Shown: positions 8,485 through 15,257 of the stretch, one piece after another
Layout: each line of letters opens with the position of its first letter
How positions within the stretch are numbered: position 1 is the stretch's first letter
Assembly: GCA_016783965.1 (NCBI GenBank)
Contig: JADHVO010000007.1
Span: 124,001-188,000, forward strand
Origin: Alphaproteobacteria bacterium
GTDB taxonomy: Bacteria > Pseudomonadota > Alphaproteobacteria > Micropepsales > Micropepsaceae
Direction: 5' to 3'
DNA: 64,000 nucleotides
Position numbers and translations under genes: made by a program
Notes under the pieces: generated by a model
Told to the model about the DNA's origin: nothing
Database searches by the model: none
What the model saw: only the letters and a program-made list of their open reading frames with translations

Positions 8485-9930
8485 TCAGCCCTTGCGGACG
8501 AACAGCATGCGCACGCGGCCGGTACGCTCTGTCTCGGTCCAAGCCCTTGGGGCATTGAGCCCCTCGGCCCAAGCCACCATCTCAGCATCGCCCCGATAGT
8601 GCAGCGTCCAGTCGCAGACGTACTCCATCGGCCAGTAGTTGCTGAGCGAGCATTCGTTCATGTTGCCGATGATGAGCAGGCCGCCCGGATTGAGCTGGTC
8701 GTAGAGCCGCATTACCAGGGCCCTGCAACGATGATCGGTGAGGTAGTCGAGCAGTCCGACCGAGTAGGCAAGATCCTGCTGCGGGAGTCCGGCAAGGCCG
8801 TCCGTGCCGCGCAGAATGTCGGTGAACGACAAATTGTAGCCCTGCACCCTGAGCCGGCCGTCCGAGTTCAGCACGTACGGATAGGTCTTCTCGTGCGCGT
8901 AGTGCAGCGCGACCTCTTCCTGGTCGATCAGCGAGAACTCGGCACGGTTTCCGGACGCCGTGTGGCTGGCGAGATAGGCTTCCACCTCCCGCGCCGGGCC
9001 GCTGCCGAGACTGAGGACGCGGGCAGGGCGGTCATGGCCGCGTTCGCGCACGACATCGGCGATATGGCTGCGCACGACTTCCATACGGGTGCGAATGCAC
9101 TCGGCGACCTCGAGGCCGACGCGATGCATCAGCATGTCGTAAGCGGTGGCGCCGACGCGCTCCCAGTCATAGACCTGGTTCATGATCTGGAAGTCGCCCG
9201 GATATCCGAGCGGCTTGGCATAGGAGCGGTCCCAGATCGCGCCGTGACGCAGCTCGGGCGTCAGGACGAGTTCGGTGAATTCCTTCGTCGCCTCGCGCAC
9301 CTCGCGCTCGCTGACCATGGCGTGCGTCAGGTCGTTGCCCATGCGCCACAGCGAGCGCCACTGCTGGATCAGGCGCGGCTCGCACGTCTCGAACGCCTCG
9401 ACTTGGTCGAGCGAATGCCTGAACTCGCCCGCGGCGCGCGTGTTCGAGTCCAGGACTTCGCGGTAGGCGCGCAGAAGCTTTAGCACGTCCGCACAAAACG
9501 CCCGGTATTCCAGGGGAACGAGCTGGCTCGATTCCGCGACGAAAGCCGGCGACCGGGCTGCGATCTGTGCCTGGGTATTCCGCGTCAGGAGCTTGTCGAA
9601 CTCGACATAGCGGTCGATGAAGCTGAACGCGAGTTTGGAGCCGAAGACAGTGTTCTCAGCGCGGCAGACGCGAGCCGAGCTTTCGAAAATCGGCAGCCCG
9701 CATTGCTGGATGCTGAGCGCGACGGTCTCACCCACTTCGGGCAGATCGTCATGGCTCTGCTTCGACAGTGCCGCCAGGCCGCCCAGCGAGATGTCGTGAA
9801 GTCTGTAGGCTGACGAACGCACGCGTACGCGTGGCGCAAGGCTCGGAAAAACGCGGCGTGCGTCGTAACGCGGCGGGCGAAAGCGAATCTGGCGGCCCGT
9901 CGACCCTTTCAATTCTTCATATGCAAGCAT
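8485..9930 (-). CDS. PilZ domain fused to class I SAM-dependent methyltransferase
   Basis: 481 residues. The N-terminal about 110 residues look like a PilZ c-di-GMP-binding domain: an RxxxR motif (RYDAR) precedes the DxSxxG-type motif DISLGGL. A helical middle section follows (WRSLWRMGNDLTHAMVSERE, then YAKPLGYPGDFQIMNQVYDW). The C-terminal domain is a Rossmann methyltransferase with VLSLGSGPAREVEAYL as motif I, FSLIDQEEVAL as the acidic ribose-binding strand and LNPGGLLIIGNM late. A good ribosome site (AAGGGG) precedes ATG 9930. The methyl acceptor is unknown. I infer a methyltransferase controlled by c-di-GMP. The upstream region holds a CtrA-type box at 10059-10073. Confidence 0.8.
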   Translation of the reverse strand: MLAYEELKGSTGRQIRFRPPRYDARRVFPSLAPRVRVRSSAYRLHDISLGGLAALSKQSHDDLPEVGETVALSIQQCGLPIFESSARVCRAENTVFGSKLAFSFIDRYVEFDKLLTRNTQAQIAARSPAFVAESSQLVPLEYRAFCADVLKLLRAYREVLDSNTRAAGEFRHSLDQVEAFETCEPRLIQQWRSLWRMGNDLTHAMVSEREVREATKEFTELVLTPELRHGAIWDRSYAKPLGYPGDFQIMNQVYDWERVGATAYDMLMHRVGLEVAECIRTRMEVVRSHIADVVRERGHDRPARVLSLGSGPAREVEAYLASHTASGNRAEFSLIDQEEVALHYAHEKTYPYVLNSDGRLRVQGYNLSFTDILRGTDGLAGLPQQDLAYSVGLLDYLTDHRCRALVMRLYDQLNPGGLLIIGNMNECSLSNYWPMEYVCDWTLHYRGDAEMVAWAEGLNAPRAWTETERTGRVRMLFVRKG

Positions 9931-10058
9931 CTGGTACCCCTTGGAGAACTACGCATCCCGCTCCTGAAGGCACCCCAATGGCGCCTTCTTCTCGCGAAGA
10001 CGCCTCCACCCAAAAACTTGGTGCCGACCGTTGATTCGACCGTGCACCCGGCAACTAG

Positions 10059-10073
10059 TTAACAAAGAATTAA
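10059..10073. promoter_or_regulatory. Putative CtrA-binding box TTAA-N7-TTAA
   Basis: TTAA at 10059-10062 and TTAA at 10070-10073 are separated by exactly seven bases. This is the full consensus of the alphaproteobacterial cell-cycle regulator CtrA. It lies about 130 bp upstream of the PilZ-methyltransferase start and about 310 bp upstream of the small gene on the other strand. In a GC-rich genome a chance match is uncommon, though this stretch is AT-richer than average. Confidence 0.5.
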
Positions 10074-10109
10074 TAGCCGAAAGAGTCATAAGAATCAATC
10101 GGATATTGC

Positions 10110-10126
10110 CCCCTTATTCAGGGGGT
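10110..10126. repeat. Short GC hairpin in intergenic region
   Basis: The stem is CCCCCT (10110-10115) paired with AGGGGG (10121-10126) across a five-base loop. No T-tract follows on either strand, so it is not a typical intrinsic terminator. It may be leader structure or chance. Confidence 0.35.
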
Positions 10127-10382
10127 GCGTGTTGGTTAACGGTTAACCTTCGTAAATTTCGTCCCAACCGATTCAAATCGTTGCGCAATTTGAATCCCTT
10201 AGCTCCGCTCGTCCGCTCCAACTCGAAGCGATAAACGAGTCCCTAAAAGGAGTCCTGCTGGGTGCGTTTTACGGGGTTACAGGTAAGGCGCGTGCCGATC
10301 GTTAAAAAGCGAACGGTTGTTTTAGGGCCGATTTAGCTGTTTCGCGCGCACCATGAACGCGGGTTGGTCACGGGTGCGGGCG

Positions 10383-10685
10383 ATGTTTCTTTATCGCGTG
10401 AAGGTCGAAGAACTGGACAATGTCCGTCTTGCGTCGTTGCAAGACGATCTCGCGCGCAGCGAACCAGGTCTGCGCGCCCAGTGCCCGATCCGCGAGATGA
10501 GCGTGGTCGCCGAAGGCGACGCCGATCGCCGCCTCCTCGACATCTGTCTCGCGCTCGACGACATCATCGGCGGCGATCAGCTCCGCAAGCTCGTCGCGAA
10601 GCTCAATTCCTTCCTCGATTTCGATTTCAAGCCGGGCAAGTCCGAGCAGCGCCCACGCGTGAGCTCCGAACTCATCCACATCTGA
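10383..10685 (+). CDS. Small hypothetical protein (100 aa)
   Basis: I do not recognise this protein. Codon use has strong G/C at third positions, as in neighbouring real genes, so it is probably coding. The start chosen is ATG 10383, which has a G-rich stretch upstream; ATG 10353 would add ten residues but has no ribosome site. The protein is charged and soluble, with no signal peptide or membrane segment. The middle (RRLLDICLALDDIIGG, then LRKLVAKLNSFLDF) should form helices and the tail is basic. It is convergent with the PhyH dioxygenase, their stops five bases apart. Confidence 0.6.
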   Translation: MFLYRVKVEELDNVRLASLQDDLARSEPGLRAQCPIREMSVVAEGDADRRLLDICLALDDIIGGDQLRKLVAKLNSFLDFDFKPGKSEQRPRVSSELIHI

Positions 10686-10690
10686 ATGGT

Positions 10691-11509
10691 TCAGCCGTCG
10701 TAGAAGTAGCGCTCGTGCAGGCCGATGAGCTTGCGCTCGCGGTCTGTTTCGGCGCGCGCGATGGCTTCCGGCGACAGGTGGTTCACATCCATCGTGCCTT
10801 CGATGCGCTGCGCGATGTCGCGGCGGCCATAGTGGCATTGCAGGAAGAAACGGCCCCTGTCCGGCTGCGCCGGCGTGCCGCGATGCCAGAGGTCCGAAAC
10901 GAATAGGATCGCGTCGCCCGCCTTGGCCGGCAGGAAGACCGGCATCTTGTTGTCGAACGACAGGTCCAGATCCCACAGCCGGTCCTTCGGCGGCAGGCGG
11001 CCGGATTTGTGCGAGGTCGGCAACACGGCTGTCGGTCCTGCTTCCATGGGGCAATCTTCCAGGAAGATGTGCACGCCGATGGCGAACACCGGATAGGGAA
11101 TCGCGTCGGGCCACGGCACGTTCTCCGGCCGCGGAATATGCGGACCGGCATCGCAATGCCAGGCGCCGCCCTGATGGCCGGCCGCGTTGCGCCATGCCGT
11201 ATTGGCGATGACATGGCAGTCCTCACCGAGCAGCGGCTCGATCGCGTCCAAGATGGCGCGCCTGGCGATCGCCTTCTGCGACAGGGCCGAGCGGTTGAGC
11301 ATCCCATAGCGGAACTCGTCCTTCGCATCGCGCTCGCGGTCGATGCCGGAGGTGGCGAATACCTCAGAGATCTCGGCATGCAGCGCGCCCACTTCGTCGG
11401 GCGCAAGCACGCCGCGGATATACGCGTAACCTTCGCGCTCCAGGTGTTCTGAAGCCGCCGGCGCGGGCATCTTTCGGACGCGGAGGTTGCCGCCAATTCG
11501 CTGAAGCAT
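10691..11509 (-). CDS. Phytanoyl-CoA dioxygenase (PhyH)-family Fe(II)/2-oxoglutarate oxygenase
   Basis: 272 residues on the double-stranded beta-helix fold. The iron ligands are visible as HxD in AWHCDAGPH and the distal His in SDLWHRGTP, followed by the 2-oxoglutarate-binding Arg in DRGRFFLQ. The opening EHLEREGYAYIRGVL is typical of the family. The start is uncertain: ATG 11509 has GGAGG only one base upstream, while ATG 11470 (MPAPA) is an alternative with a weak ribosome site. The substrate is unknown. It is a single gene, convergent with the small orphan. Confidence 0.85.
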   Translation of the reverse strand: MLQRIGGNLRVRKMPAPAASEHLEREGYAYIRGVLAPDEVGALHAEISEVFATSGIDRERDAKDEFRYGMLNRSALSQKAIARRAILDAIEPLLGEDCHVIANTAWRNAAGHQGGAWHCDAGPHIPRPENVPWPDAIPYPVFAIGVHIFLEDCPMEAGPTAVLPTSHKSGRLPPKDRLWDLDLSFDNKMPVFLPAKAGDAILFVSDLWHRGTPAQPDRGRFFLQCHYGRRDIAQRIEGTMDVNHLSPEAIARAETDRERKLIGLHERYFYDG

Positions 11510-11621
11510 GCCTCCATGCTACGGCGCCGGGAGCCCCCGTCAATGCTCTCGCATTTGCGAAAGGGTGCGTGGGCGGAGCGCTGGAGGGACAAGGCGCTCC
11601 GCCCACTGGGACGGCTTGGGA

Positions 11622-11897
11622 TTAGTGGGTGCCGCCCATGGTGTTTGTGTTCGCCGGGGCCATCGTATTGGCCGGAGCCATTGTGTTGGTGGGCGCCATG
11701 GCGCCGTTAGGTTTGTGCTCCGGCTTGTGCGGTGTCGGCTTGTGCGGTGCGGCCATCATGCCGCCGGACGCCGGCGCCATCATGCTGCCGCCCGATGCGG
11801 GCGCCATGCTGTTGTTTGTCGACATGCTGTCGGCCAGCGCGGCGCCGGTGAAGAGCGCGGTGCTGAGGGCGAAGGCGGCGACGATCTGCTTGTTCAT
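11622..11897 (-). CDS. Met-rich secreted low-complexity peptide (SigF regulon; MrpX-like)
   Basis: 91 residues. Residues 1-22 are a clear Sec signal peptide ending ALA. The mature part of about 69 residues is low-complexity (repeats of MAPAS, GGSMM, MAPAN and a HKP-rich patch) and contains ten methionines, about 14 percent. There are no cysteines and no fold signature. A GTAACC-N16-CGAA box on the same strand (11942-11967) lies about 45 bases upstream of the ATG. Similarity of context to the Azospira Met-rich peptide MrpX suggests a sacrificial methionine scavenger recycled by methionine sulfoxide reductases. The signal peptide and Met content are seen; the role is inferred. The histidines could instead point to metal binding. 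Confidence 0.8.
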   Translation of the reverse strand: MNKQIVAAFALSTALFTGAALADSMSTNNSMAPASGGSMMAPASGGMMAAPHKPTPHKPEHKPNGAMAPTNTMAPANTMAPANTNTMGGTH

Positions 11898-11941
11898 GGA
11901 ATTCCTCGTTCGGTTTGATGTGTCTACGTTGCGAGGGCGAG

Positions 11942-11967
11942 TTCGGATCGGACGTCGCGGCGGTTAC
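11942..11967 (-). promoter_or_regulatory. SigF-type promoter of the Met-rich peptide gene
   Basis: On the minus strand GTAACC (11967-11962) is followed by 16 bases and CGAA (11945-11942). Transcription would start near 11935, giving a leader of about 38 bases before ATG 11897. It is back-to-back with the sigF promoter, with 36 bases between the two GTAACC boxes. Confidence 0.75.
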
Positions 11968-12003
11968 ACGGAACCTACGGTTTGGCGCGCGCCTCACGGC
12001 GAT

Positions 12004-12029
12004 GTAACCTTTCGCATGCCTCGCGCGAA
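12004..12029 (+). promoter_or_regulatory. SigF-type promoter of sigF-nrsF (autoregulation)
   Basis: GTAACC (12004-12009), 16 bases, then CGAA (12026-12029) followed by T. The predicted start near 12036 gives a leader of about 15 bases before GTG 12052. It exactly matches the boxes upstream of msrA and the Met-rich gene, so sigF probably activates its own operon. Confidence 0.78.
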
Positions 12030-12051
12030 TTTGATCTCGAAGACGCCTTAA

Positions 12052-12588
12052 GTGATCGCTCAAGAGGAAGAGCTGAAGGCGCTGATGGTGCGCTCGCTTG
12101 CCGGTGACGGCGCCGCGTATGCGGGGCTGTTACGCAAGCTGCAGACGCATCTGCGCGCCTACTACCTCCGGCGGTTGGGGCGGGCAGCCGACGCGGAGGA
12201 TCTGCTTCAGGAAACATTGATCGCCATGCACAGCCGCCGCGCGACCTACGATCCTTCCCGCCCGTTCACCGCCTGGGTGCATGCGATCGCGCGCTACAAG
12301 CTGATCGATCATTTCCGCCGGACCAAACGGCGGGCCGAAGACCCGCTGGACGATCCGGACATCCTGTTCGGCTCGGAGGAGGCGAACGCGGCGGAGGCGC
12401 ATCTGGATGTCGAGCGGTTACTTCACAGGCTGCCCGCGAAAACGCAGAAGCTGATCCGTGATGTGAGGATCGACGGACTTTCGACCGCGGAGGCGGCGGC
12501 GAAGCACGGGCTGTCGGAGTCGGCGGTGAAGGTGGGCGTGCACCGTGGGCTGAAGACACTGGCCGGTCAGGTCGGGGACGACACATGA
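12052..12588 (+). CDS. sigF: ECF RNA polymerase sigma factor, SigF (ECF16) type
   Basis: 178 residues with sigma region 2 (DAEDLLQETLIAMHSRR, PFTAWVHAIARYKLIDHFRR) and region 4 helix-turn-helix (GLSTAEAAAKHGLSESAVK, GVHRGLKTL). The region 1/3 domains of housekeeping sigma factors are absent. It starts at GTG 12052, and its stop overlaps the nrsF start (ATGA). Pairing with a DUF1109 anti-sigma factor places it in the ECF16/SigF group, which in Caulobacter responds to chromium and cadmium and in Azospira to hypochlorite. The GTAACC-N16-CGAA box upstream suggests autoregulation. Four such boxes in this window define a probable local regulon. Confidence 0.9.
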   Translation: MIAQEEELKALMVRSLAGDGAAYAGLLRKLQTHLRAYYLRRLGRAADAEDLLQETLIAMHSRRATYDPSRPFTAWVHAIARYKLIDHFRRTKRRAEDPLDDPDILFGSEEANAAEAHLDVERLLHRLPAKTQKLIRDVRIDGLSTAEAAAKHGLSESAVKVGVHRGLKTLAGQVGDDT

Positions 12589-13226
12589 AGACCGACGATC
12601 TGATCTCCGCCCTTTCCACCGATCTCGAGCGCGCGCCCAGGCACGCGGTTGGCTTCCGGTTGTCGATCGCGTTGGCTGTTGGCATTGCGGTGTCCTTTGT
12701 TGCGATGTGGCTGTGGCTGGGGCCGCGGCCGGACATGATGCCGGCCATGGCGACACCCATGTTCTGGATGAAGCTCGTCTATGCGTTGTCGATCGCGGCG
12801 TTCGGTTTCGGCCTGGCCGACCGGCTGGCGCGGCCGGACGGGCAGGGCGGTGTGTGGCGCACGCTGCTGTTCCTGCCGCTCGCCTTCATGATCGTGATGG
12901 CGCTGTATCGCTATGTGCAGGCGCCGCCTGAGCAGCACATGGCGATGCTGCTGGGTGGTTCGTGGACGGTCTGCGCCCGCAATATCGTGCTGCTGTCGTT
13001 GCCGGTGTTTGCGGCGCTGTTCTGGAGCCTGCGTGACCTGGCGCCGACGCGATTGACGGCGGCGGGAGCCACGGCGGGCGTGCTGGCTGGTGCTGTCGGA
13101 ACGTTCATTTACGCGTTCCACTGCACCGAGAGCGCCGCGCCGTTCGTTGCTATCTGGTACACGCTGGGCATGGCGGTCATGGGTGCCTTGGGCGCAGTTC
13201 TGGGGCGGTTCCTGCTACGCTGGTGA
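12585..13226 (+). CDS. nrsF: NrsF (DUF1109) membrane anti-sigma factor
   Basis: 213 residues with a short cytoplasmic N-terminus and six hydrophobic segments, for example LSIALAVGIAVSFVAMWLWL, FLPLAFMIVMALY and GATAGVLAGAVGTFIYAF. It has only two cysteines, Cys130 and Cys180. These agree closely with the two conserved cysteines (131 and 181) that I recall as needed for Caulobacter NrsF to hold SigF in check. The membrane protein presumably binds SigF and releases it when the cysteines are modified. Its start overlaps the sigF stop, the usual arrangement for sigma/anti-sigma pairs. Confidence 0.9.
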   Translation: MKTDDLISALSTDLERAPRHAVGFRLSIALAVGIAVSFVAMWLWLGPRPDMMPAMATPMFWMKLVYALSIAAFGFGLADRLARPDGQGGVWRTLLFLPLAFMIVMALYRYVQAPPEQHMAMLLGGSWTVCARNIVLLSLPVFAALFWSLRDLAPTRLTAAGATAGVLAGAVGTFIYAFHCTESAAPFVAIWYTLGMAVMGALGAVLGRFLLRW

Positions 13227-13240
13227 TCGGCGGGCGGCAT

Positions 13241-13266
13241 GTAACCGTAGCGGCTCCGCGAACGAA
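13241..13266 (+). promoter_or_regulatory. SigF-type promoter of msrA
   Basis: GTAACC (13241-13246), 16 bases, CGAA (13263-13266) followed by T. It sits in the 66-base gap between nrsF and msrA. The predicted start near 13273 gives a leader of about 20 bases before ATG 13293. msrA can thus be expressed by SigF independently of read-through from nrsF. Confidence 0.8.
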
Positions 13267-13292
13267 TAGGTCTCGAAATGAGGAGACATCCC

Positions 13293-13982
13293 ATGCTTCA
13301 CAAAGTCCTCGCCACGTCCGCCATCGCGTTGATGTGCGGCCTGTCGTCGGCCTGTGCCGACGCCGTCAACAAGGCCATTCCAGCGGCCACCGTCGATGCG
13401 CCGAAGGCCCGCGCCCTGGCGAGCGAGACCGCAGTGCTGGCGGGGGGCTGCTTCTGGGGCATGCAGGGCGTGTTCGAACATGTTCGCGGCGTGAAGAAAG
13501 TCGTGGCCGGTTATTCCGGCGGCGCCGCGGCGACGGCGCATTACGAACTGGTGGGCACAGAGATGACCGGCCATGCCGAGTCCGTGCAGATCACGTTCGA
13601 TCCGCGCGTCGTCTCGTACGGCGAAATCCTGCGCGTTTATTTCTCGGTAGCGCACGATCCGACGGAGCTCGATCGTCAGGGGCCGGACAGCGGTTCGAGC
13701 TATCGCTCGGAGATATTCTTCACTTCGCCGATGCAGGAGAAGATCGCCAAGACTTACGTCGCGCAACTCGGTACCGCGCATGTCTTCGGTGACCCGATCG
13801 TGACGAAGATCGAGAAGCTCGACGGTTTCTACGCCGCGGAGGACTATCATCAGGACTACCTGATCCACAATCCGACCGCGCCCTACATTGTTTACAACGA
13901 CTTGCCGAAGATCGATGCCCTGAAGCGAGTATTCCCCACCATGTATCGGGATAAGCCCGTGATGCTGACGGCTGCCAGGTAG
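13293..13982 (+). CDS. msrA: Exported peptide methionine-S-sulfoxide reductase MsrA
   Basis: 229 residues from ATG 13293, which has AGGAGA eight bases upstream (ATG 13278 would overlap that site). A signal sequence (VLATSAIALMCGLSSACA) precedes the catalytic domain, so it acts in the periplasm, possibly lipid-anchored at Cys21 although the lipobox is imperfect. The active site is GGCFWG with nucleophile Cys53, followed by VVAGYSGG, the substrate-binding GSSYRSEIFF and the EDYHQDYL motif. No other cysteine occurs after Cys53, so the resolving cysteines of E. coli-type MsrA are absent and an external thiol must regenerate it. It repairs the S-diastereomer of methionine sulfoxide. SigF-type promoter upstream. 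Confidence 0.92.
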   Translation: MLHKVLATSAIALMCGLSSACADAVNKAIPAATVDAPKARALASETAVLAGGCFWGMQGVFEHVRGVKKVVAGYSGGAAATAHYELVGTEMTGHAESVQITFDPRVVSYGEILRVYFSVAHDPTELDRQGPDSGSSYRSEIFFTSPMQEKIAKTYVAQLGTAHVFGDPIVTKIEKLDGFYAAEDYHQDYLIHNPTAPYIVYNDLPKIDALKRVFPTMYRDKPVMLTAAR

Positions 13983-14048
13983 CTGCCACAATCGGAGGAA
14001 CCTTCCTGCTATCGTCCCGTTGACCAAACGCAGCGAAGGCAATCCGTC

Positions 14049-15257
14049 ATGGCGATAGAGGCGACAGTTCCGGCACCGCCGGGCGGTGTAGCGGGCGCAT
14101 CGGCCACACTGCTTGCCGACTATGCTGCCGTGCGCCGCCATAGCGAAGCTCTGGCGGCACCACTGAGCGTCGAAGACCAGAACATCCAGTCGATGCCCGA
14201 CGCGAGCCCGACCAAGTGGCATCTTGCGCACACGACGTGGTTTTTCGAGGCCGTAGTGCTGGCGAAGTTCGCGCCCAACTACGTGCCGTTTAATTCGGCC
14301 TATCATTTCCTGTTCAACTCCTACTACGAAGGTCTGGGGCCGCGGCACCCCCGGCCGCTGCGCGGGATGCTGAGCCGGCCGCCGATGAGCGACATCCTCG
14401 AATACCGGCTGCATGTCGACGAAGCGATGGCGCGGCTGATCGAAGAGAGGACCGCCGAGGTTGCACCGCTGGTGACGCTCGGTTTGCATCACGAGCAGCA
14501 GCACCAGGAGCTGATCCTTACCGATATCAAACATGCGTTGTCCCTCAACCCGCTGCTGCCGGCCTATGAACCGTGGAAGCCGTCGGCGCCGCGCGAGTGG
14601 GTGGCGCAGGAATGGCTGGAACATCGCGGCGGCATCGTACAGGTCGGCCATGCCGGCAACGGCTTCGCGTTCGACAACGAAGGTCCGCGTCATGGGGCGC
14701 TGCTGCGGCCGTTCAGCATCGCGGCGCGGCCGGTGACCAATGCCGAGTACCTGAGGTTCATCGAAGACGGCGGTTATCGCCGGCCCGAGTTCTGGCTGAG
14801 CGACGGCTGGGCCTTCGTGCAGCGCGAGCACCTCAACGCGCCCCTGTACTGGTTGCCCGAACAGGGGGAATGGCAAGTGTTCACGCTGCATGGCCCGTCT
14901 GCGCTTGAAGAGCATGCGCCGGTCTCCCATGTGAGCTTCTACGAGGCGGCGGCGTATGCCGCCTGGGAGGGCGCCCGCTTGCCCACCGAATTCGAATGGG
15001 AGGCGATGGCATCCAGGATGAACGGTCAGGGCGAGGTGTGGGAGTGGACACGGTCGTCCTACGACCCCTATCCCGGCTACCGGCCGTTCGACGGCGACGT
15101 CGTCGAATACAACGGCAAGTTCATGGTAGGGCAGCAGGTGCTGCGCGGCGGGTCCGTCGCGACGCCGCCCGGCCATATCCGTCCCACCTATCGCAATTTC
15201 TTTCCGCCCTCCGCGCGCTGGCAGTTCAGCGGCATCCGCCTCGCAGGTGATCTATGA
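14049..15257 (+). CDS. egtB: Ergothioneine biosynthesis sulfoxide synthase EgtB
   Basis: 402 residues. The N-terminal DinB-like domain supplies the iron-binding histidines, visible as WHLAHTTWFFE (His58/His61) and HHEQQHQE (His147-His152). The C-terminal formylglycine-generating-enzyme-like domain shows RPVTNAEYLRFIEDGGY, VSFYEAAAYAAWEGARLPTE (read in two parts), GEVWEWTRSSY and QVLRGGS, ending RNFFPPSARWQFSGIRLA. EgtB joins a sulfur donor to trimethylhistidine using iron and O2. It overlaps egtD by an ATGA junction, so the pair is coupled. egtA, egtC and egtE are not in the window. No SigF box precedes it, but it sits directly after msrA. Confidence 0.92.
   Translation: MAIEATVPAPPGGVAGASATLLADYAAVRRHSEALAAPLSVEDQNIQSMPDASPTKWHLAHTTWFFEAVVLAKFAPNYVPFNSAYHFLFNSYYEGLGPRHPRPLRGMLSRPPMSDILEYRLHVDEAMARLIEERTAEVAPLVTLGLHHEQQHQELILTDIKHALSLNPLLPAYEPWKPSAPREWVAQEWLEHRGGIVQVGHAGNGFAFDNEGPRHGALLRPFSIAARPVTNAEYLRFIEDGGYRRPEFWLSDGWAFVQREHLNAPLYWLPEQGEWQVFTLHGPSALEEHAPVSHVSFYEAAAYAAWEGARLPTEFEWEAMASRMNGQGEVWEWTRSSYDPYPGYRPFDGDVVEYNGKFMVGQQVLRGGSVATPPGHIRPTYRNFFPPSARWQFSGIRLAGDL

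Larger units (their letters stand above)
9931..10382. other. AT-richer intergenic region between divergent PilZ-methyltransferase and small orphan gene
   Basis: About 450 bases with no credible gene, and clearly less GC-rich than its surroundings. It holds the TTAA-N7-TTAA box at 10059-10073 and a short GC-rich hairpin at 10110-10126 (stem CCCCCT/AGGGGG). It also holds a GTTAAC direct repeat around 10135-10148 and a distant 8-bp inverted repeat (10241-10248 with 10320-10327). I could not match any known riboswitch or small RNA. Confidence 0.6.

Noticed and set aside
9931-10052. A riboswitch in the leader of the PilZ-methyltransferase gene
   Set aside because: Weak hairpins can be drawn but I cannot match any known riboswitch core.
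10368-11195. Second minus-strand frame overlapping the PhyH gene
   Set aside because: It lies out of frame with the PhyH motifs HxD...H...R and has low-complexity composition.
13983-14048. A separate SigF promoter for egtB
   Set aside because: The gap has no GTAACC box with the right spacing; any SigF control would have to be read-through from msrA.
13215-15176. Long open frame antisense to msrA and egtB
   Set aside because: It is a GC-rich shadow: the plus strand carries two well-recognised enzymes with full active-site motifs, and the antisense translation is rich in Arg, His and Gly with no domain.
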